A stretch of DNA of 64,000 nt, from NCBI RefSeq assembly GCF_014698015.1, contig NZ_JACXBS010000003.1, positions 217,489-281,488 on the forward strand, in the 5' to 3' direction. This document shows, in pieces, positions 29,234-38,495 of this stretch. Position 1 is the stretch's first letter, and each line of letters starts with the position of its first letter. Source of the stretch: Kocuria sp. cx-455. Its GTDB lineage: Bacteria > Actinomycetota > Actinomycetes > Actinomycetales > Micrococcaceae. The notes below the pieces were generated by a model that was not told where the DNA came from, did not search any database, and saw only the letters and a list, made by a program, of their open reading frames with translations. The translations under genes and the position numbers were made by a program.

Positions 29234-30274
29234 ATGAGTGTTCAGACCGAGTGGCAACCCCGGCCCTCACCAACTCCCCGCGCCCGGAAACCCCCGGTGG
29301 CCTCGGCACGCGGAGCCGCGGCGCTGACCGTGGGATTGGTGGTCAGTCTGTTGGCGGGCACGGCCCAGGCTTTGCAGTCCAGGGTCAACGGCGAACTCGG
29401 TCATGCCGTGGGCGATCCCTACGGGGCCGCGCTCGTGAGTTTCTCCTCGGCGTTCTTGATCATCCTGGCGGTGACGGTCATGACGCCCGCCGGTCGGCGG
29501 GGCGCCTCGCGGATTCCGGAGGCCGTGAAGCGCGGTAAGATTCCGTGGTGGTACCTGGGCGCCGGTGTGCTGGGCGGATTCATGATCGTCACCCAGGCCA
29601 TGACCACCGTGGTGCTGGGATTATCGGTGTACATCCTGGGACTGGTGTTCGGAAAGTCCGTGGGGTCGTTGATCGTGGACCGATTCGGGGTTGGGCCGGG
29701 CGGTGTGAAGTACCTGACGGGCTACCGGGTGGTGGGTACAGCCATCATCATCGTGGCCGCGCTGGTGGCCATGGCCCCGCGTTTCGCGGCAACGAACCTT
29801 GCGGCTTCGCTCCCGCTGCTCGTTCTCTTCGCCACCCTGTCCGTGTTGGCGGGGTGCGGCAACGCCATCATGACCGCGTGGAACGCGGGGATCGGTGCCA
29901 AGGCGGGAACACCCATTACCCCCACTCTCACCAATTTTGCCGCGGGAACCCTGGCCTTGATTGTCACGGTGCTGGTTGCGCGTGGCATGTCCGACCCGGG
30001 TCCGTGGGTCTGGCCCGGTCAGTGGTGGCTTTACACCGGTGGCATCTTGGGCATCATCCACGTCGCGGCATCCAGTGTGCTTCCCAAGCATTTCGGAGTG
30101 TTGGAGACCAGCTTGGGAATGGTGGCCGGCATGTTGATCTCGGCCCTGGTGCTGGACGTCCTGGTGCCCACGCCCAACACCATTGTCACTGCGGTCACGA
30201 TCGTTGGCACCCTGGTGACCCTGGTGGGACTGGTGGTGGTTACCCTGCCGTGGCAGCCTCGTCGCCAGAACTGA
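29234..30274 (+). CDS. DMT family transporter, YdcZ/DUF606 type
   Basis: A 346-residue integral membrane protein made of two similar halves, each with about five transmembrane helices, after a 30-residue basic/Pro-rich cytosolic N-terminus. The repeats SLLAGTAQALQSRVNGELG (half one) and ATLSVLAGCGNAIMTAWNAGIG (half two), each followed by small-residue helices, are typical of the DUF606 (YdcZ) group within the drug/metabolite transporter superfamily. The substrate is unknown. Its 3' end overlaps the convergent S4-protein gene by 35 bases. Confidence 0.87.
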   Translation: MSVQTEWQPRPSPTPRARKPPVASARGAAALTVGLVVSLLAGTAQALQSRVNGELGHAVGDPYGAALVSFSSAFLIILAVTVMTPAGRRGASRIPEAVKRGKIPWWYLGAGVLGGFMIVTQAMTTVVLGLSVYILGLVFGKSVGSLIVDRFGVGPGGVKYLTGYRVVGTAIIIVAALVAMAPRFAATNLAASLPLLVLFATLSVLAGCGNAIMTAWNAGIGAKAGTPITPTLTNFAAGTLALIVTVLVARGMSDPGPWVWPGQWWLYTGGILGIIHVAASSVLPKHFGVLETSLGMVAGMLISALVLDVLVPTPNTIVTAVTIVGTLVTLVGLVVVTLPWQPRRQN

Positions 30275-30500
30275 CGATCTTGACCGGTTCGAGACCGGAA
30301 CCCAAGACCTCGATCACATCGCCGGGGTGCAACTGAGCCCCGCGGCGTTGTTCTTCCTTGCCGTTCACGATCACCACTCCGCCGGCAATCAGTTCCTTGG
30401 CGTGGTTACCGTCCTCGGCCAAATTGGCCAGCTTGAGCGCTTGACCCAGCCGGATCATGTCATCGCGAATGGGAAGTTCTTCCGTGGTCTCTTCACTCAT
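30240..30500 (-). CDS. S4 domain RNA-binding protein (YbcJ-like)
   Basis: An 86-residue protein built almost entirely of one S4 alpha-L RNA-binding domain: IRLGQALKLANLAEDGNHAKELIAGG split over residues 16-41, then VVIVNGKEEQRRGAQLHPGDVIEV. Such stand-alone S4 proteins (E. coli YbcJ) bind RNA; the role is unknown. The last 35 bases lie inside the end of the convergent YdcZ-type gene, so the C-terminal tail of each is encoded by overlapping strands. Confidence 0.87.
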   Translation of the reverse strand: MSEETTEELPIRDDMIRLGQALKLANLAEDGNHAKELIAGGVVIVNGKEEQRRGAQLHPGDVIEVLGSGLEPVKIVSSGDEAATAG

Positions 30501-30635
30501 GGGTTCATCTTCTCAGAACGTGGCGGCAAGGGCGGCGTGATCAAGCGAATTAGTTGCATGTCCAATGGTTTGTCATTAGATTATCCGTGAGATACAGGTC
30601 ACAGCGCCATGCCGCAACCCTTCAGGAGAGCACCC

Positions 30636-32132
30636 ATGACTCAGGTTCCGCACTTCATTTCCGGTCGCCGCGTAGACGGCACATCCGGGCGCTTCCAGGA
30701 CGTCTACAACCCCGTGAAGGGCCAGGTCGCCGCACAGGTGCCCCTGGCCTCCGCCGAAGAAGTGGAAGGTGCCCTCGAGTCCGCGCAGCAAGCCTTCGAG
30801 GCATGGTCCGCCACCAATGCGCAGCGCCGCGCTCGCGTCCTGCTCAAGTGGGTCGACCTGATCAACGAGAACATGGACGAGCTGGCCACACTGTTGTCCA
30901 ACGAGCACGGCAAGACCTTCCCGGATGCCAAGGGCGACATCCAGCGAGGCGTTGAAGTGGTCGAGTTCGCCGCCGGAGCCCCGCACCTGCTCAAGGGCGA
31001 GTACTCGAGCGCTGCGGGCACCGGCATCGATGTCCATTCGCTGCGACAGCCCCTGGGTGTGGTCGCGGGTATCACGCCGTTCAACTTCCCGGCCATGATC
31101 CCGCTGTGGAAGGCGGGCATCGCCCTGGCCGCGGGTAACACCTTTGTCCTCAAGCCCTCGGAGCGGGATCCGTCCGTGCCCGTGCGCCTGGCCGAGTTGG
31201 CCCTTGAAGCCGGCATGCCGAAGGGGGCCTTGAACGTGATCCACGGTGACAAGACCGCCGTGGACGCCCTGATCCGGGATCCGCGCGTGAAGGCAGTGGG
31301 CTTCGTGGGATCCACCCCGATCGCCCAGTCCATTTACCTGGACGCCGCCAAGCACAACAAGCGTGCCCAGTGCTTCGGGGGTGCCAAGAACCACATGGTC
31401 ATCATGCCGGACGCGGACCTGGAGCAGGCCGCCGATGCCCTCATCGGCGCCGCTTTCGGTTCCGCCGGTGAGCGATGCATGGCGGTTTCTGTGGCCGTTC
31501 CCGTGGGCGAGGCCACTGCGGACAAGCTCGTGGAGCTGTTGCGCGAACGCATTGACAAGCTCACGCTGGGTCCGTCGCTGGATGAGTCCTCGGACTTCGG
31601 CCCGGTGGTCGGCAAGGACGCCAAAGAACGGATCGAGAACTACATCGGGATCGGCGTGGAGGAGGGCGCGGAGCTGCTTGTGGACGGTCGCGGCGCAACC
31701 GTTGAAGGTCACCCCCACGGCTTCTGGGTCGGTGCCACGCTGTTCGACCGGGTGACCCCCGACATGCGCATCTACCAGGAAGAGATTTTCGGTCCGGTGC
31801 TGTGCATTGCCCGCGCGGCGGACTATGAGGAGGCTCTGCGGCTGCCCAGCGAGCACGAGTACGGCAACGGCGTGGCCATCTTCACGCGCGACGGTGACAC
31901 CGCCCGTGACTTCACCACCCGGGTGGAGGTCGGCATGGTCGGTGTGAACGTGCCGATCCCCGTGCCCATTGCTTACTACACCTTCGGCGGCTGGAAGGCC
32001 TCCGGCTTCGGCGATCTGAACCAGCACGGAACGGACGGGCTGAAGTTCTACACCAAGACCAAGACGGTCACCACGCGCTGGCCCACCGGCGCCAAGGAAG
32101 GCGCCAGCTTTGTGATGCCCGAGGGTAGCTGA
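30636..32132 (+). CDS. mmsA: CoA-acylating methylmalonate-semialdehyde dehydrogenase
   Basis: A 498-residue aldehyde dehydrogenase of the MmsA/IolA type, which oxidises methylmalonate (or malonate) semialdehyde to propionyl-CoA (acetyl-CoA) in valine and inositol catabolism. Signatures: N-terminal ISGRRVDGTSGRFQDVYNP, GVVAGITPFNFPAMIPLW, FGGAKNHMVIMPDAD, and the catalytic cysteine in FGSAGERCMA (about residue 287). The ending YYTFGGWKASGFGD is also typical. The ATG at 30636 has AGGAG 8 bases upstream. It is followed after 41 bases by the 3-hydroxyisobutyrate dehydrogenase gene, the preceding enzyme of the valine pathway. Confidence 0.95.
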   Translation: MTQVPHFISGRRVDGTSGRFQDVYNPVKGQVAAQVPLASAEEVEGALESAQQAFEAWSATNAQRRARVLLKWVDLINENMDELATLLSNEHGKTFPDAKGDIQRGVEVVEFAAGAPHLLKGEYSSAAGTGIDVHSLRQPLGVVAGITPFNFPAMIPLWKAGIALAAGNTFVLKPSERDPSVPVRLAELALEAGMPKGALNVIHGDKTAVDALIRDPRVKAVGFVGSTPIAQSIYLDAAKHNKRAQCFGGAKNHMVIMPDADLEQAADALIGAAFGSAGERCMAVSVAVPVGEATADKLVELLRERIDKLTLGPSLDESSDFGPVVGKDAKERIENYIGIGVEEGAELLVDGRGATVEGHPHGFWVGATLFDRVTPDMRIYQEEIFGPVLCIARAADYEEALRLPSEHEYGNGVAIFTRDGDTARDFTTRVEVGMVGVNVPIPVPIAYYTFGGWKASGFGDLNQHGTDGLKFYTKTKTVTTRWPTGAKEGASFVMPEGS

Positions 32133-32173
32133 GCTCGCACCGGAACCTTGACGTCCCACCTCGAAGGAGAGTC

Positions 32174-33109
32174 ATGAACACTTCACCGACAGCCACCCAG
32201 CCGCGCGTCGCGTTCCTGGGGCTGGGTCACATGGGCGGGCCGATGGCCGTGAACCTGGTCCGGGCGGGGGTCCCGGTCACGGGCTTCGACGTGGTCCCCG
32301 CGGCCCTCGAAGCCGCCCGAGCGAATGGCGTCACCGTGGTGGACAGCCCTCAGGAAGCGGTGCGGGACGCGCAGGTGGTCATCACCATGTTCCCGTCCGG
32401 CCGGCATGTGAAGGACGCCTACACCGGGGCCGACGGCGCCCAGGGCCTCCTCGCCGCGACGCCGGCCGGTGCCACGTTCCTGGACTGTTCGACCATCAAC
32501 ATCTCCGAGGCCCAAGAGGTGGCGCAGTTGGCCAGGGATGCCGGCTTCACGGCCGCCGATGCGCCGGTGTCCGGTGGTGTGGTGGGTGCCCAAGCCGGAA
32601 CCCTCGCGTTCATGGTGGGCGCCCCGGACGGTGTCTTCCGGGAGATCCACCCGCTGCTGGACATCATGGGGGCCCGGGTCGTGCACTGCGGGGACAGCGG
32701 CATGGGACAGGCCGCCAAAATCTGCAACAACATGATCTTGGGCGTCTCCATGGTGGCCGTCAGCGAGGCGTTCGTACTCGCCGAGAAGCTGGGGCTCGAG
32801 CACCAGGCCATGTACGACGTCGTGTCCAAGGCCTCGGGACAATGCTGGGCGTTGACGACCAATTGCCCCGTGCCCGGACCGGTTCCCACCAGTCCGGCCA
32901 ATAACGACTACCAGCCCGGCTTCGGCGGGGCGTTGATGTCCAAGGACCTCAACCTGGCCGTCACCGCGATCGAACAGACGGGCGTGACTGCGCGGATGGG
33001 GCAGCTTGCGGCGGAGATCTACAACGAGTTCTCGGACGGTGCGGGAGCGGGCCAGGACTTCTCCGGAATCATCAACACCATTCGTGAGGACAGCGCCGGT
33101 AATAGGTAA
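32174..33109 (+). CDS. mmsB: 3-hydroxyisobutyrate dehydrogenase
   Basis: A 311-residue beta-hydroxyacid dehydrogenase that oxidises 3-hydroxyisobutyrate to methylmalonate semialdehyde, the substrate of MmsA. The NAD site is VAFLGLGHMGGPMAVNLVRAG (residues 12-32, in two parts), the substrate loop is DAPVSGGVVGAQAGTLAFMVG, and the catalytic lysine lies in GQAAKICNNMILG (about 177-189). Length is slightly over the usual 295 because of a short N-terminal extension. GGAGAG precedes the ATG. It ends 20 bases before the convergent MarR gene. Confidence 0.94.
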   Translation: MNTSPTATQPRVAFLGLGHMGGPMAVNLVRAGVPVTGFDVVPAALEAARANGVTVVDSPQEAVRDAQVVITMFPSGRHVKDAYTGADGAQGLLAATPAGATFLDCSTINISEAQEVAQLARDAGFTAADAPVSGGVVGAQAGTLAFMVGAPDGVFREIHPLLDIMGARVVHCGDSGMGQAAKICNNMILGVSMVAVSEAFVLAEKLGLEHQAMYDVVSKASGQCWALTTNCPVPGPVPTSPANNDYQPGFGGALMSKDLNLAVTAIEQTGVTARMGQLAAEIYNEFSDGAGAGQDFSGIINTIREDSAGNR

Positions 33110-33128
33110 CTCATCAGAGGGCCAGGCC

Positions 33129-33656
33129 TTAGGAAGCCGTGGGTGCGTCCTCGAAGTCGCCGGACCGGGCGCGGAAGCGGCTCAATATAGCGATGAGGGA
33201 ATCCACCTCGTCGGGTTCGAAACCTGTCCGCAGGAACAGATCCTCGTTCAGGGCCCGCGTGGCCTCGGCCGCGGTCTTCTTACCCTTGGCGGTCAGCACG
33301 ATGGTCATGGCGCGGCGGTCCGTCTTGAGCGGCTCACGCTTGACCAACCCGGCGTCCTCCAACCTATCCACCGCGTTGGTCACGGATGTGGGATGAACCT
33401 GCAGCAGGGCGCTGGCCCGCTTCATGAGCATTTGCTGTTCCCGCGTGAAGCTCAGCAGCGCGATGAGTTCATAGCGGGCGAAGGTCAGCTTGAACGGCTT
33501 GAGGACCTGCTCCGCCTCGGCCAACAAGATCTGCTGGACCCGCATGATGGCCGTGACGGCGGCCATGGGACCCGAGGCTTCTTCCCACCCATTGCGCACC
33601 CAATTGCGCTGGGCCTCCGCAATCGGATCTTTCGTGAGCGTACGACTATTGGACAT
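33129..33656 (-). CDS. MarR family transcriptional regulator
   Basis: A 175-residue winged-helix regulator. The DNA-binding part is ALLQVHPTSVTNAVDRLEDAGLVKRE with the wing TDRRAMTIVLTAKG (about residues 83-125), flanked by long dimerisation helices at both ends. Such MarR proteins in actinobacteria often sense CoA esters or aromatic acids. It is the second gene reading leftward after the acyl-CoA synthetase and convergent with mmsAB. It probably regulates the neighbouring acyl-CoA genes; the palindrome at 35605-35618 is a candidate site. Confidence 0.88.
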   Translation of the reverse strand: MSNSRTLTKDPIAEAQRNWVRNGWEEASGPMAAVTAIMRVQQILLAEAEQVLKPFKLTFARYELIALLSFTREQQMLMKRASALLQVHPTSVTNAVDRLEDAGLVKREPLKTDRRAMTIVLTAKGKKTAAEATRALNEDLFLRTGFEPDEVDSLIAILSRFRARSGDFEDAPTAS

Positions 33657-33706
33657 TGGACCATTCTATTCCGGGGTTGGACAGACTCTGACCGGGGATG
33701 GATAAG

Positions 33707-33732
33707 GCCGGTGGCGCACGTGCACCACCGGC
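33707..33732 (-). terminator. Hairpin after the acyl-CoA synthetase gene
   Basis: GCCGGTGG (33707-33714) pairs perfectly with CCACCGGC (33725-33732) around a 10-base loop, just after the acyl-CoA synthetase stop on the minus strand and upstream of marR. It has no T run; it may terminate or only attenuate. Confidence 0.5.
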
Positions 33733-33745
33733 GGTGGCCTGGGTT

Positions 33746-35494
33746 CTACCGCGTGAGCGACAAGTCTTCCTCGCGGAATTCCGTTCCGTACCCCTCGGGG
33801 GCCTCGCCGGTTTCCGAGCGTTGCTCCTCCGCCTTACGCAGCTCCACGCGGCGAATTTTCCCGGAAATCGTCTTGGGCAGTTCCAAGAATTCAATGCGAC
33901 GGATTCGTTTGTACGGGGGCAACTTGCTCAGGCAGAACTGCAGGATCTCGGTTGCCATCTCCGCCGTGGGTTCGTAACCGGAACTCAGAGTCACGAAAGC
34001 CTTGGGGACGGCCAATCGCAGCTCGTCGGGGGCGGGCACGATGGCTGCCTCCATGACGGCCGGGTGCTCGATCAAAACCGATTCCAGCTCGAACGGTGAC
34101 ACCTTGTAGTCACTGGACTTGAAGACGTCGTCCGCGCGACCCACGTACGTGAAAACGCCGTTCTCGTCCCGGGAGACCACGTCACCGGTGTGATACAGCC
34201 CGTTGCGGAACACATCCTTGGTTTTGGCTCGGTCGCCGTAATAACCGCGCATCAGCCCGACCGGGCGGGGATTCAAGCGCAGACACAGCTCTCCCTCGTC
34301 CGCTTCTTCATCCGTCATGGGGTCGATCAGCACCACGTCAAAACCGGGCAGGGGCACTCCCATGGAGCCGATCACGATGCGACGACCCGGGGTGTTGGCC
34401 ACCTGCAACGAGGATTCGGTCTGCCCGAAGCCATCGCGGATCGTGCACCCCCAGGCCCGGTGAACCTGCTCGATGACCTCGGCATTGAGGGGTTCACCGG
34501 CGGACACGGTCTTCTGGGGCGGGGTCCGCAGCAGGCTCAGATCGGCCTTGATCAGCATGCGCCACACGGTGGGTGGCGCGCACAGGCTGGTCACGCCGAT
34601 GTCGTCCATCACGCCCATGAGGGAGGCGGCGTCGAACTTGCGGAAGTTGTACACGAAGATCGTGGCCTCCGCGATCCAGGGGGCAAAGAAGTTGGACCAC
34701 GCGTGCTTGGCCCAGCCAGGTGAGGCCACGTTCAGGTGGATGTCACCGGGCTCAAGTCCGATCCAGTACAAGGTGGACAGGTGACCCACCGGGTAGGACG
34801 TGTGCGTGTGCTCCACGAGCTTGGGCTTGGAGGTGGTGCCCGAGGTGAAATACAGCAGCAGGGTCTCATTCGCGTCGGTGGGGGAGTCCTGAGTCAGCTC
34901 GGGGGAGGCGGTATAGGCCTCGTTGTAGTTGAGGACCGTGCGGTCACCGGCATCCGGGGACTCGATCCGGTCGACCGGAGTGTAGGCCCCGGGCACGTAG
35001 ATCACCGTGTAGTTGCCGGTCACGGGTGCGAACTTGGGGGCATCCTGCATGCTGACGATGGCCCACTTGGCTTCCGCGCGGGTGACTCGGTCCTCGAGGT
35101 CGGCCGGTCCCATTTGCGTGGTGGTGGGCACCATGACGGCCTCGATCTTGATGCACGCCAGCATGGCCTCCCACAGTTCCACCTGATTGTTGAGCATCAG
35201 GATCACGCGGTCACCGCGTTGCACGCCCTGTTCGCGCAGCCAATTGGCGACCTTGTGGGAATCGCGGCTGAGCTCGCCGAAGGTCCGGCGCAGCTGCGAG
35301 CCGTCCTCCTCGAGAATGATCAGGGCGTCCTGATCCTTGCGCTCGTCGGAGGCGGCCACCTGATCGAACCAGTCGAAGCCAAAGTTGAAATGGTCGAAAC
35401 GCGGCCACACGAACTCTTCGCGGGCGCGCTGCCAGTCCTGTTGGAGCGACACCAGGTGGTCACGGGCTGAGCGGAATTCGGTCGTCACGGTCAT
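33746..35494 (-). CDS. AMP-binding acyl-CoA synthetase (medium-chain / ACSM-like)
   Basis: A 582-residue acyl-adenylate enzyme that makes acyl-CoA from a carboxylic acid, ATP and CoA. Core motifs: P-loop LLYFTSGTTSKPKLVEHTHT (about 205-225), IRDGFGQTES (about 365-375), YHTGDVVSRDENGVFTYVGR and the C-terminal lysine in PKTISGKIRRVELR. The N-terminal opening FNFGFDWFDQVAASDERKDQ resembles medium-chain or aromatic acid synthetases rather than acetyl-CoA synthetase. The start at 35494 (MTVTTEF) is preferred; the frame is open to 35608 but the extra part crosses the divergent promoter. It faces an acyl-CoA dehydrogenase gene across a 182-base control region. Confidence 0.88.
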   Translation of the reverse strand: MTVTTEFRSARDHLVSLQQDWQRAREEFVWPRFDHFNFGFDWFDQVAASDERKDQDALIILEEDGSQLRRTFGELSRDSHKVANWLREQGVQRGDRVILMLNNQVELWEAMLACIKIEAVMVPTTTQMGPADLEDRVTRAEAKWAIVSMQDAPKFAPVTGNYTVIYVPGAYTPVDRIESPDAGDRTVLNYNEAYTASPELTQDSPTDANETLLLYFTSGTTSKPKLVEHTHTSYPVGHLSTLYWIGLEPGDIHLNVASPGWAKHAWSNFFAPWIAEATIFVYNFRKFDAASLMGVMDDIGVTSLCAPPTVWRMLIKADLSLLRTPPQKTVSAGEPLNAEVIEQVHRAWGCTIRDGFGQTESSLQVANTPGRRIVIGSMGVPLPGFDVVLIDPMTDEEADEGELCLRLNPRPVGLMRGYYGDRAKTKDVFRNGLYHTGDVVSRDENGVFTYVGRADDVFKSSDYKVSPFELESVLIEHPAVMEAAIVPAPDELRLAVPKAFVTLSSGYEPTAEMATEILQFCLSKLPPYKRIRRIEFLELPKTISGKIRRVELRKAEEQRSETGEAPEGYGTEFREEDLSLTR

Positions 35495-35604
35495 GGCTTT
35501 CGGGGCCTCCTCGATATGCGGTCGTGATCCTGACGTGCCGTGCTCACCGGCCGGCGGCACCGGCATTGGATGTCCGTTACTCGAAAAGTGTGACTCACGA
35601 CACC

Positions 35605-35618
35605 CCAAATATACTTGG
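35605..35618. promoter_or_regulatory. Palindrome overlapping divergent -10 elements (candidate MarR operator)
   Basis: CCAAATATACTTGG is a near-perfect palindrome (CCAA-N-TATA-N-TTGG) in the 182-base space between the divergent acyl-CoA synthetase and dehydrogenase genes. On the plus strand it contains TATACT (35610-35615), a very good -10 element, and on the minus strand TATATT. One bound repressor could thus block both promoters. A TTGGAAG/TTGGAAA direct repeat lies next to it. Inference. Confidence 0.45.
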
Positions 35619-35676
35619 AAGGCCTATAGTTGGAAAGACCACAATCGGAGTACCGAGAACCTTGAGGACCACGACC

Positions 35677-36870
35677 ATGACCAGCGCGACCCTCTCCGGT
35701 GATGCACCACAGAGCCTCTTGCCGGACGTAGATCTTCTGCACGTGGAGTTCCTTCTCCATCCCGCCGAACGTGAACGGCTGACCGTGATCAAGGACCACC
35801 TGCAGGCCCACGTGCGCAAACAGACCATTGATCCGTGGAATCGCGAGCACCTACCCACCGAGCTGCTGCCCGCCCTGGCGGACCTGGGACTCGGCTCGTT
35901 GTTCCTGGACGGCTCATCGCGGTTGTTCCAGGGCCTGGTGCACTCGCAGATCGCCCGCGCCGATGTTTCGTTGTCCGCTCTGATCGGGATCCACAACGAA
36001 CTGATCGTGGGCACGATTGCGGAGCTGGGTTCGGAAGAGCAAAAGGCCCAGTGGCTGCCGGCCCTGTCCGAGCTCACGCAGCTGGGTGCCTTCTGTCTGA
36101 CCGAGCCGAGCCATGGTTCGGACATTGCCGGCGGCCTGGCCACCACGGCCACGCTCGATGGCGACGAGTGGGTCATCCGGGGAGAAAAGCGCTGGATCGG
36201 CGCCGGCACCGTGGCGGCCATCGCTTTGATCTGGGCCCGTGACACCGCGGACGGAGTGATCAAGTGCTTTGCGGCGGACACCACCCATCCCGGCTACTCG
36301 GCCACCAAAATCGTCAACAAAATGGGTTTGCGCATCATGCAGAATGCGGACGTCGTGCTCAACGAGGTCCGCGTGCCGCGCAGCGCGCTGCTGCCCGAAG
36401 CCATTGGTTTCGACGCCGCGAATGCCCTGCTCAAGGATTCCCGCGCGTGGGTGGGGTGGCAGGCCGTGGGCGCCCAGCAAGCCATTCTGGATATTCTGCG
36501 CGATTACTCGCTGGAACGCGTGCAGTTCGGCAAGCCGCTCGCGAGCTTCCAGGTCATCCAACAAACCATGGCGGAGGTTGCGGGCAACCTGGCCGCCAGC
36601 TCCGCCATGATGGTCCAGATGGCCCGCCTGCAGGAGACCGGCGAGCTGGAGATGATGCACGCGGCGATTGCCAAGTCCACCACCACGCGCCTGGGGCGAC
36701 AATCCGCGTTTCTGGCCCGCGATGCCCTGGGCGGCAACGGCCTGTTGAGCGATTACGAAATGTCCAAGGTGCTGGGCGACCTGGAAGCCATTTACACCTA
36801 CGAGGGCAGCTATCACATCAACGCGCTCATTGTGTCCCGCGCGCTGACCGGTGTCTCCGCCTTCGTCTGA
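35677..36870 (+). CDS. Acyl-CoA dehydrogenase (glutaryl-CoA dehydrogenase-like)
   Basis: A 397-residue ACAD that introduces the alpha-beta double bond in an acyl-CoA and passes electrons to ETF. FAD- and substrate-binding motifs include FCLTEPSHGSDIAGG (about 143-157), GEKRWIGAGTVA, and the C-terminal ARDALGGNGLLSDYEMSKV. The catalytic glutamate stands in IYTYEGSYHINALIVSRALTG, the arrangement seen in glutaryl-CoA dehydrogenases and relatives. The start ATG at 35677 has GAGGA upstream; a longer frame exists but extends across the promoter. Given the mmsAB genes nearby, a branched short-chain substrate such as isobutyryl-CoA is possible. Confidence 0.9.
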   Translation: MTSATLSGDAPQSLLPDVDLLHVEFLLHPAERERLTVIKDHLQAHVRKQTIDPWNREHLPTELLPALADLGLGSLFLDGSSRLFQGLVHSQIARADVSLSALIGIHNELIVGTIAELGSEEQKAQWLPALSELTQLGAFCLTEPSHGSDIAGGLATTATLDGDEWVIRGEKRWIGAGTVAAIALIWARDTADGVIKCFAADTTHPGYSATKIVNKMGLRIMQNADVVLNEVRVPRSALLPEAIGFDAANALLKDSRAWVGWQAVGAQQAILDILRDYSLERVQFGKPLASFQVIQQTMAEVAGNLAASSAMMVQMARLQETGELEMMHAAIAKSTTTRLGRQSAFLARDALGGNGLLSDYEMSKVLGDLEAIYTYEGSYHINALIVSRALTGVSAFV

Positions 36871-37105
36871 GTCCATATCACCGCACGCCACGAGGACTCG
36901 TGTTCGGAGCCCACGAGTTAGGCGAGTTTTCCGCGTAATGGCTACCCTGGAACCGGGACGTCGTATTGGGCGTCTCGTTCGTGGTGCCCAGCGCACGTGA
37001 GCCGTCCCGCGGCGGCGTCGTCAGCGGGGCCCTCAAGAACCACCCAATGGATTCCACGCGCGCGGCCGCAGCCAGCGGTCGGGCGAGAAACGGATGTGAG
37101 AACGC

Positions 37106-38488
37106 ATGGCTGCCAAATCCACCCTGGACAATGTCATCTCCTTGGCCAAGCGCCGAGGCTTTGTCTTTCAGGCGGGTGAAATTTACGGCGGTTCTCGCTC
37201 CGCTTGGGATTACGGACCCCTGGGCGCGGAACTGAAAGAGAACATCAAGCGCGAGTGGTGGCAGACCTTTGTCCGCGGCCGCGCCGACATGGTGGGACTG
37301 GACTCCTCGATCATTCTGCCCTCGGCCGTGTGGGAGGCCTCCGGCCACGTGGAAACCTTCACCGATCCGCTGGTCGAGTCGCTGCACACCCATAAGCGCT
37401 ACCGCGCCGACCACCTGCTCGAGGCCTACGAGGCCAAGCACGGTCATCCGCCGGTCAACGGCCTGGCGGACGTCAAGGATCCGGAGACCGGCCAGGACGG
37501 GAAGTGGACCGAGCCGCAGCAGTTCTCCGGCCTCATGAAAACCTTCCTGGGCCCTGTGGACAACGAAGAGGGCAAGCACTACCTGCGTCCGGAAACCGCG
37601 CAGGGCATTTTCGTGAACTTCCTGAACGTGCTCAACGCATCGCGTAAGAAGCCGCCGTTCGGTATCGGTCAAATCGGCAAGGCGTTCCGCAACGAGATCA
37701 CCCCGGGTAACTTCATCTTCCGCACGCGTGAGTTCGAGCAGATGGAGATCGAATACTTCATCCACCCGGACGAGGCAACCACCTACTTCGACGAGTGGGT
37801 CGAGGCGTGCTGGGACTGGTTCGTGGACCTCGGTGTGAACGCGGACAACATGCGCCGCTTCGACGTTCCCGCGGACGAACGTGCGCACTACTCGGACGGC
37901 ACTATTGACATCGAGTACCGCTTTGGTTTCCAGGGTTCTGAGTGGGGCGAGCTCATGGGCGTGGCCAACCGAACGGACTTCGACCTGACCAACCACACCG
38001 AGCACTCCGGCGACAAGATGCAGTACTTCGATCAGGCCTCGGGCGAGCGCTACACCCCGTACGTGATCGAGCCGTCCTTCGGCCTGACCCGCTCCATGAT
38101 GGCGTTCCTGGTGGACGCGTACGTCGAGGACGAGGCCCCCAACACCAAGGGCGGCGTGGACAAGCGCACCGTGCTCAAGCTCGACCCGCGCCTGGCTCCG
38201 GTCAAGGCGGCCGTGCTGCCGCTGTCCAAGAAGGACGACCTCAAGCCCACCGCGGAGAACCTTGCCGCCCAGCTGCGCCGTCGCTGGAACATCGACTATG
38301 ACGACGCCGGCGCCATTGGCCGTCGCTACCGCCGCCAGGACGAGATCGGCACGCCGTTCTGCGTGACCGTGGACTTCGACACCCTCGAGGACCAGGCCGT
38401 GACCATCCGTTCGCGCGACGAAATGACGCAGGAGCGCGTGGGCCTGGATCGCGTGAGCGGCTACCTCGCCGAACGTCTGGAGAAGTAA
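37106..38488 (+). CDS. glyS: Glycyl-tRNA synthetase (alpha2 type)
   Basis: A 460-residue class II aminoacyl-tRNA synthetase of the dimeric bacterial/eukaryotic-like type; it charges tRNA-Gly. The N-terminus [35 protein letters not shown], the motif 2 region [25 protein letters not shown] (in two parts, about 190-215), DISH-like HEHS in [10 protein letters not shown], motif 3 [14 protein letters not shown] and a C-terminal anticodon-binding domain are all present. Unlike some longer members it lacks large inserts. It has its own 235-base upstream region and is followed 8 bases later by a GNAT gene. Confidence 0.95.
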   Translation: MAAKSTLDNVISLAKRRGFVFQAGEIYGGSRSAWDYGPLGAELKENIKREWWQTFVRGRADMVGLDSSIILPSAVWEASGHVETFTDPLVESLHTHKRYRADHLLEAYEAKHGHPPVNGLADVKDPETGQDGKWTEPQQFSGLMKTFLGPVDNEEGKHYLRPETAQGIFVNFLNVLNASRKKPPFGIGQIGKAFRNEITPGNFIFRTREFEQMEIEYFIHPDEATTYFDEWVEACWDWFVDLGVNADNMRRFDVPADERAHYSDGTIDIEYRFGFQGSEWGELMGVANRTDFDLTNHTEHSGDKMQYFDQASGERYTPYVIEPSFGLTRSMMAFLVDAYVEDEAPNTKGGVDKRTVLKLDPRLAPVKAAVLPLSKKDDLKPTAENLAAQLRRRWNIDYDDAGAIGRRYRRQDEIGTPFCVTVDFDTLEDQAVTIRSRDEMTQERVGLDRVSGYLAERLEK

Positions 38489-38495
38489 GGACCGC

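Noticed and set aside
30576..32159. 527-codon minus-strand frame over mmsA
   Set aside because: Shadow of a strongly supported aldehyde dehydrogenase gene.
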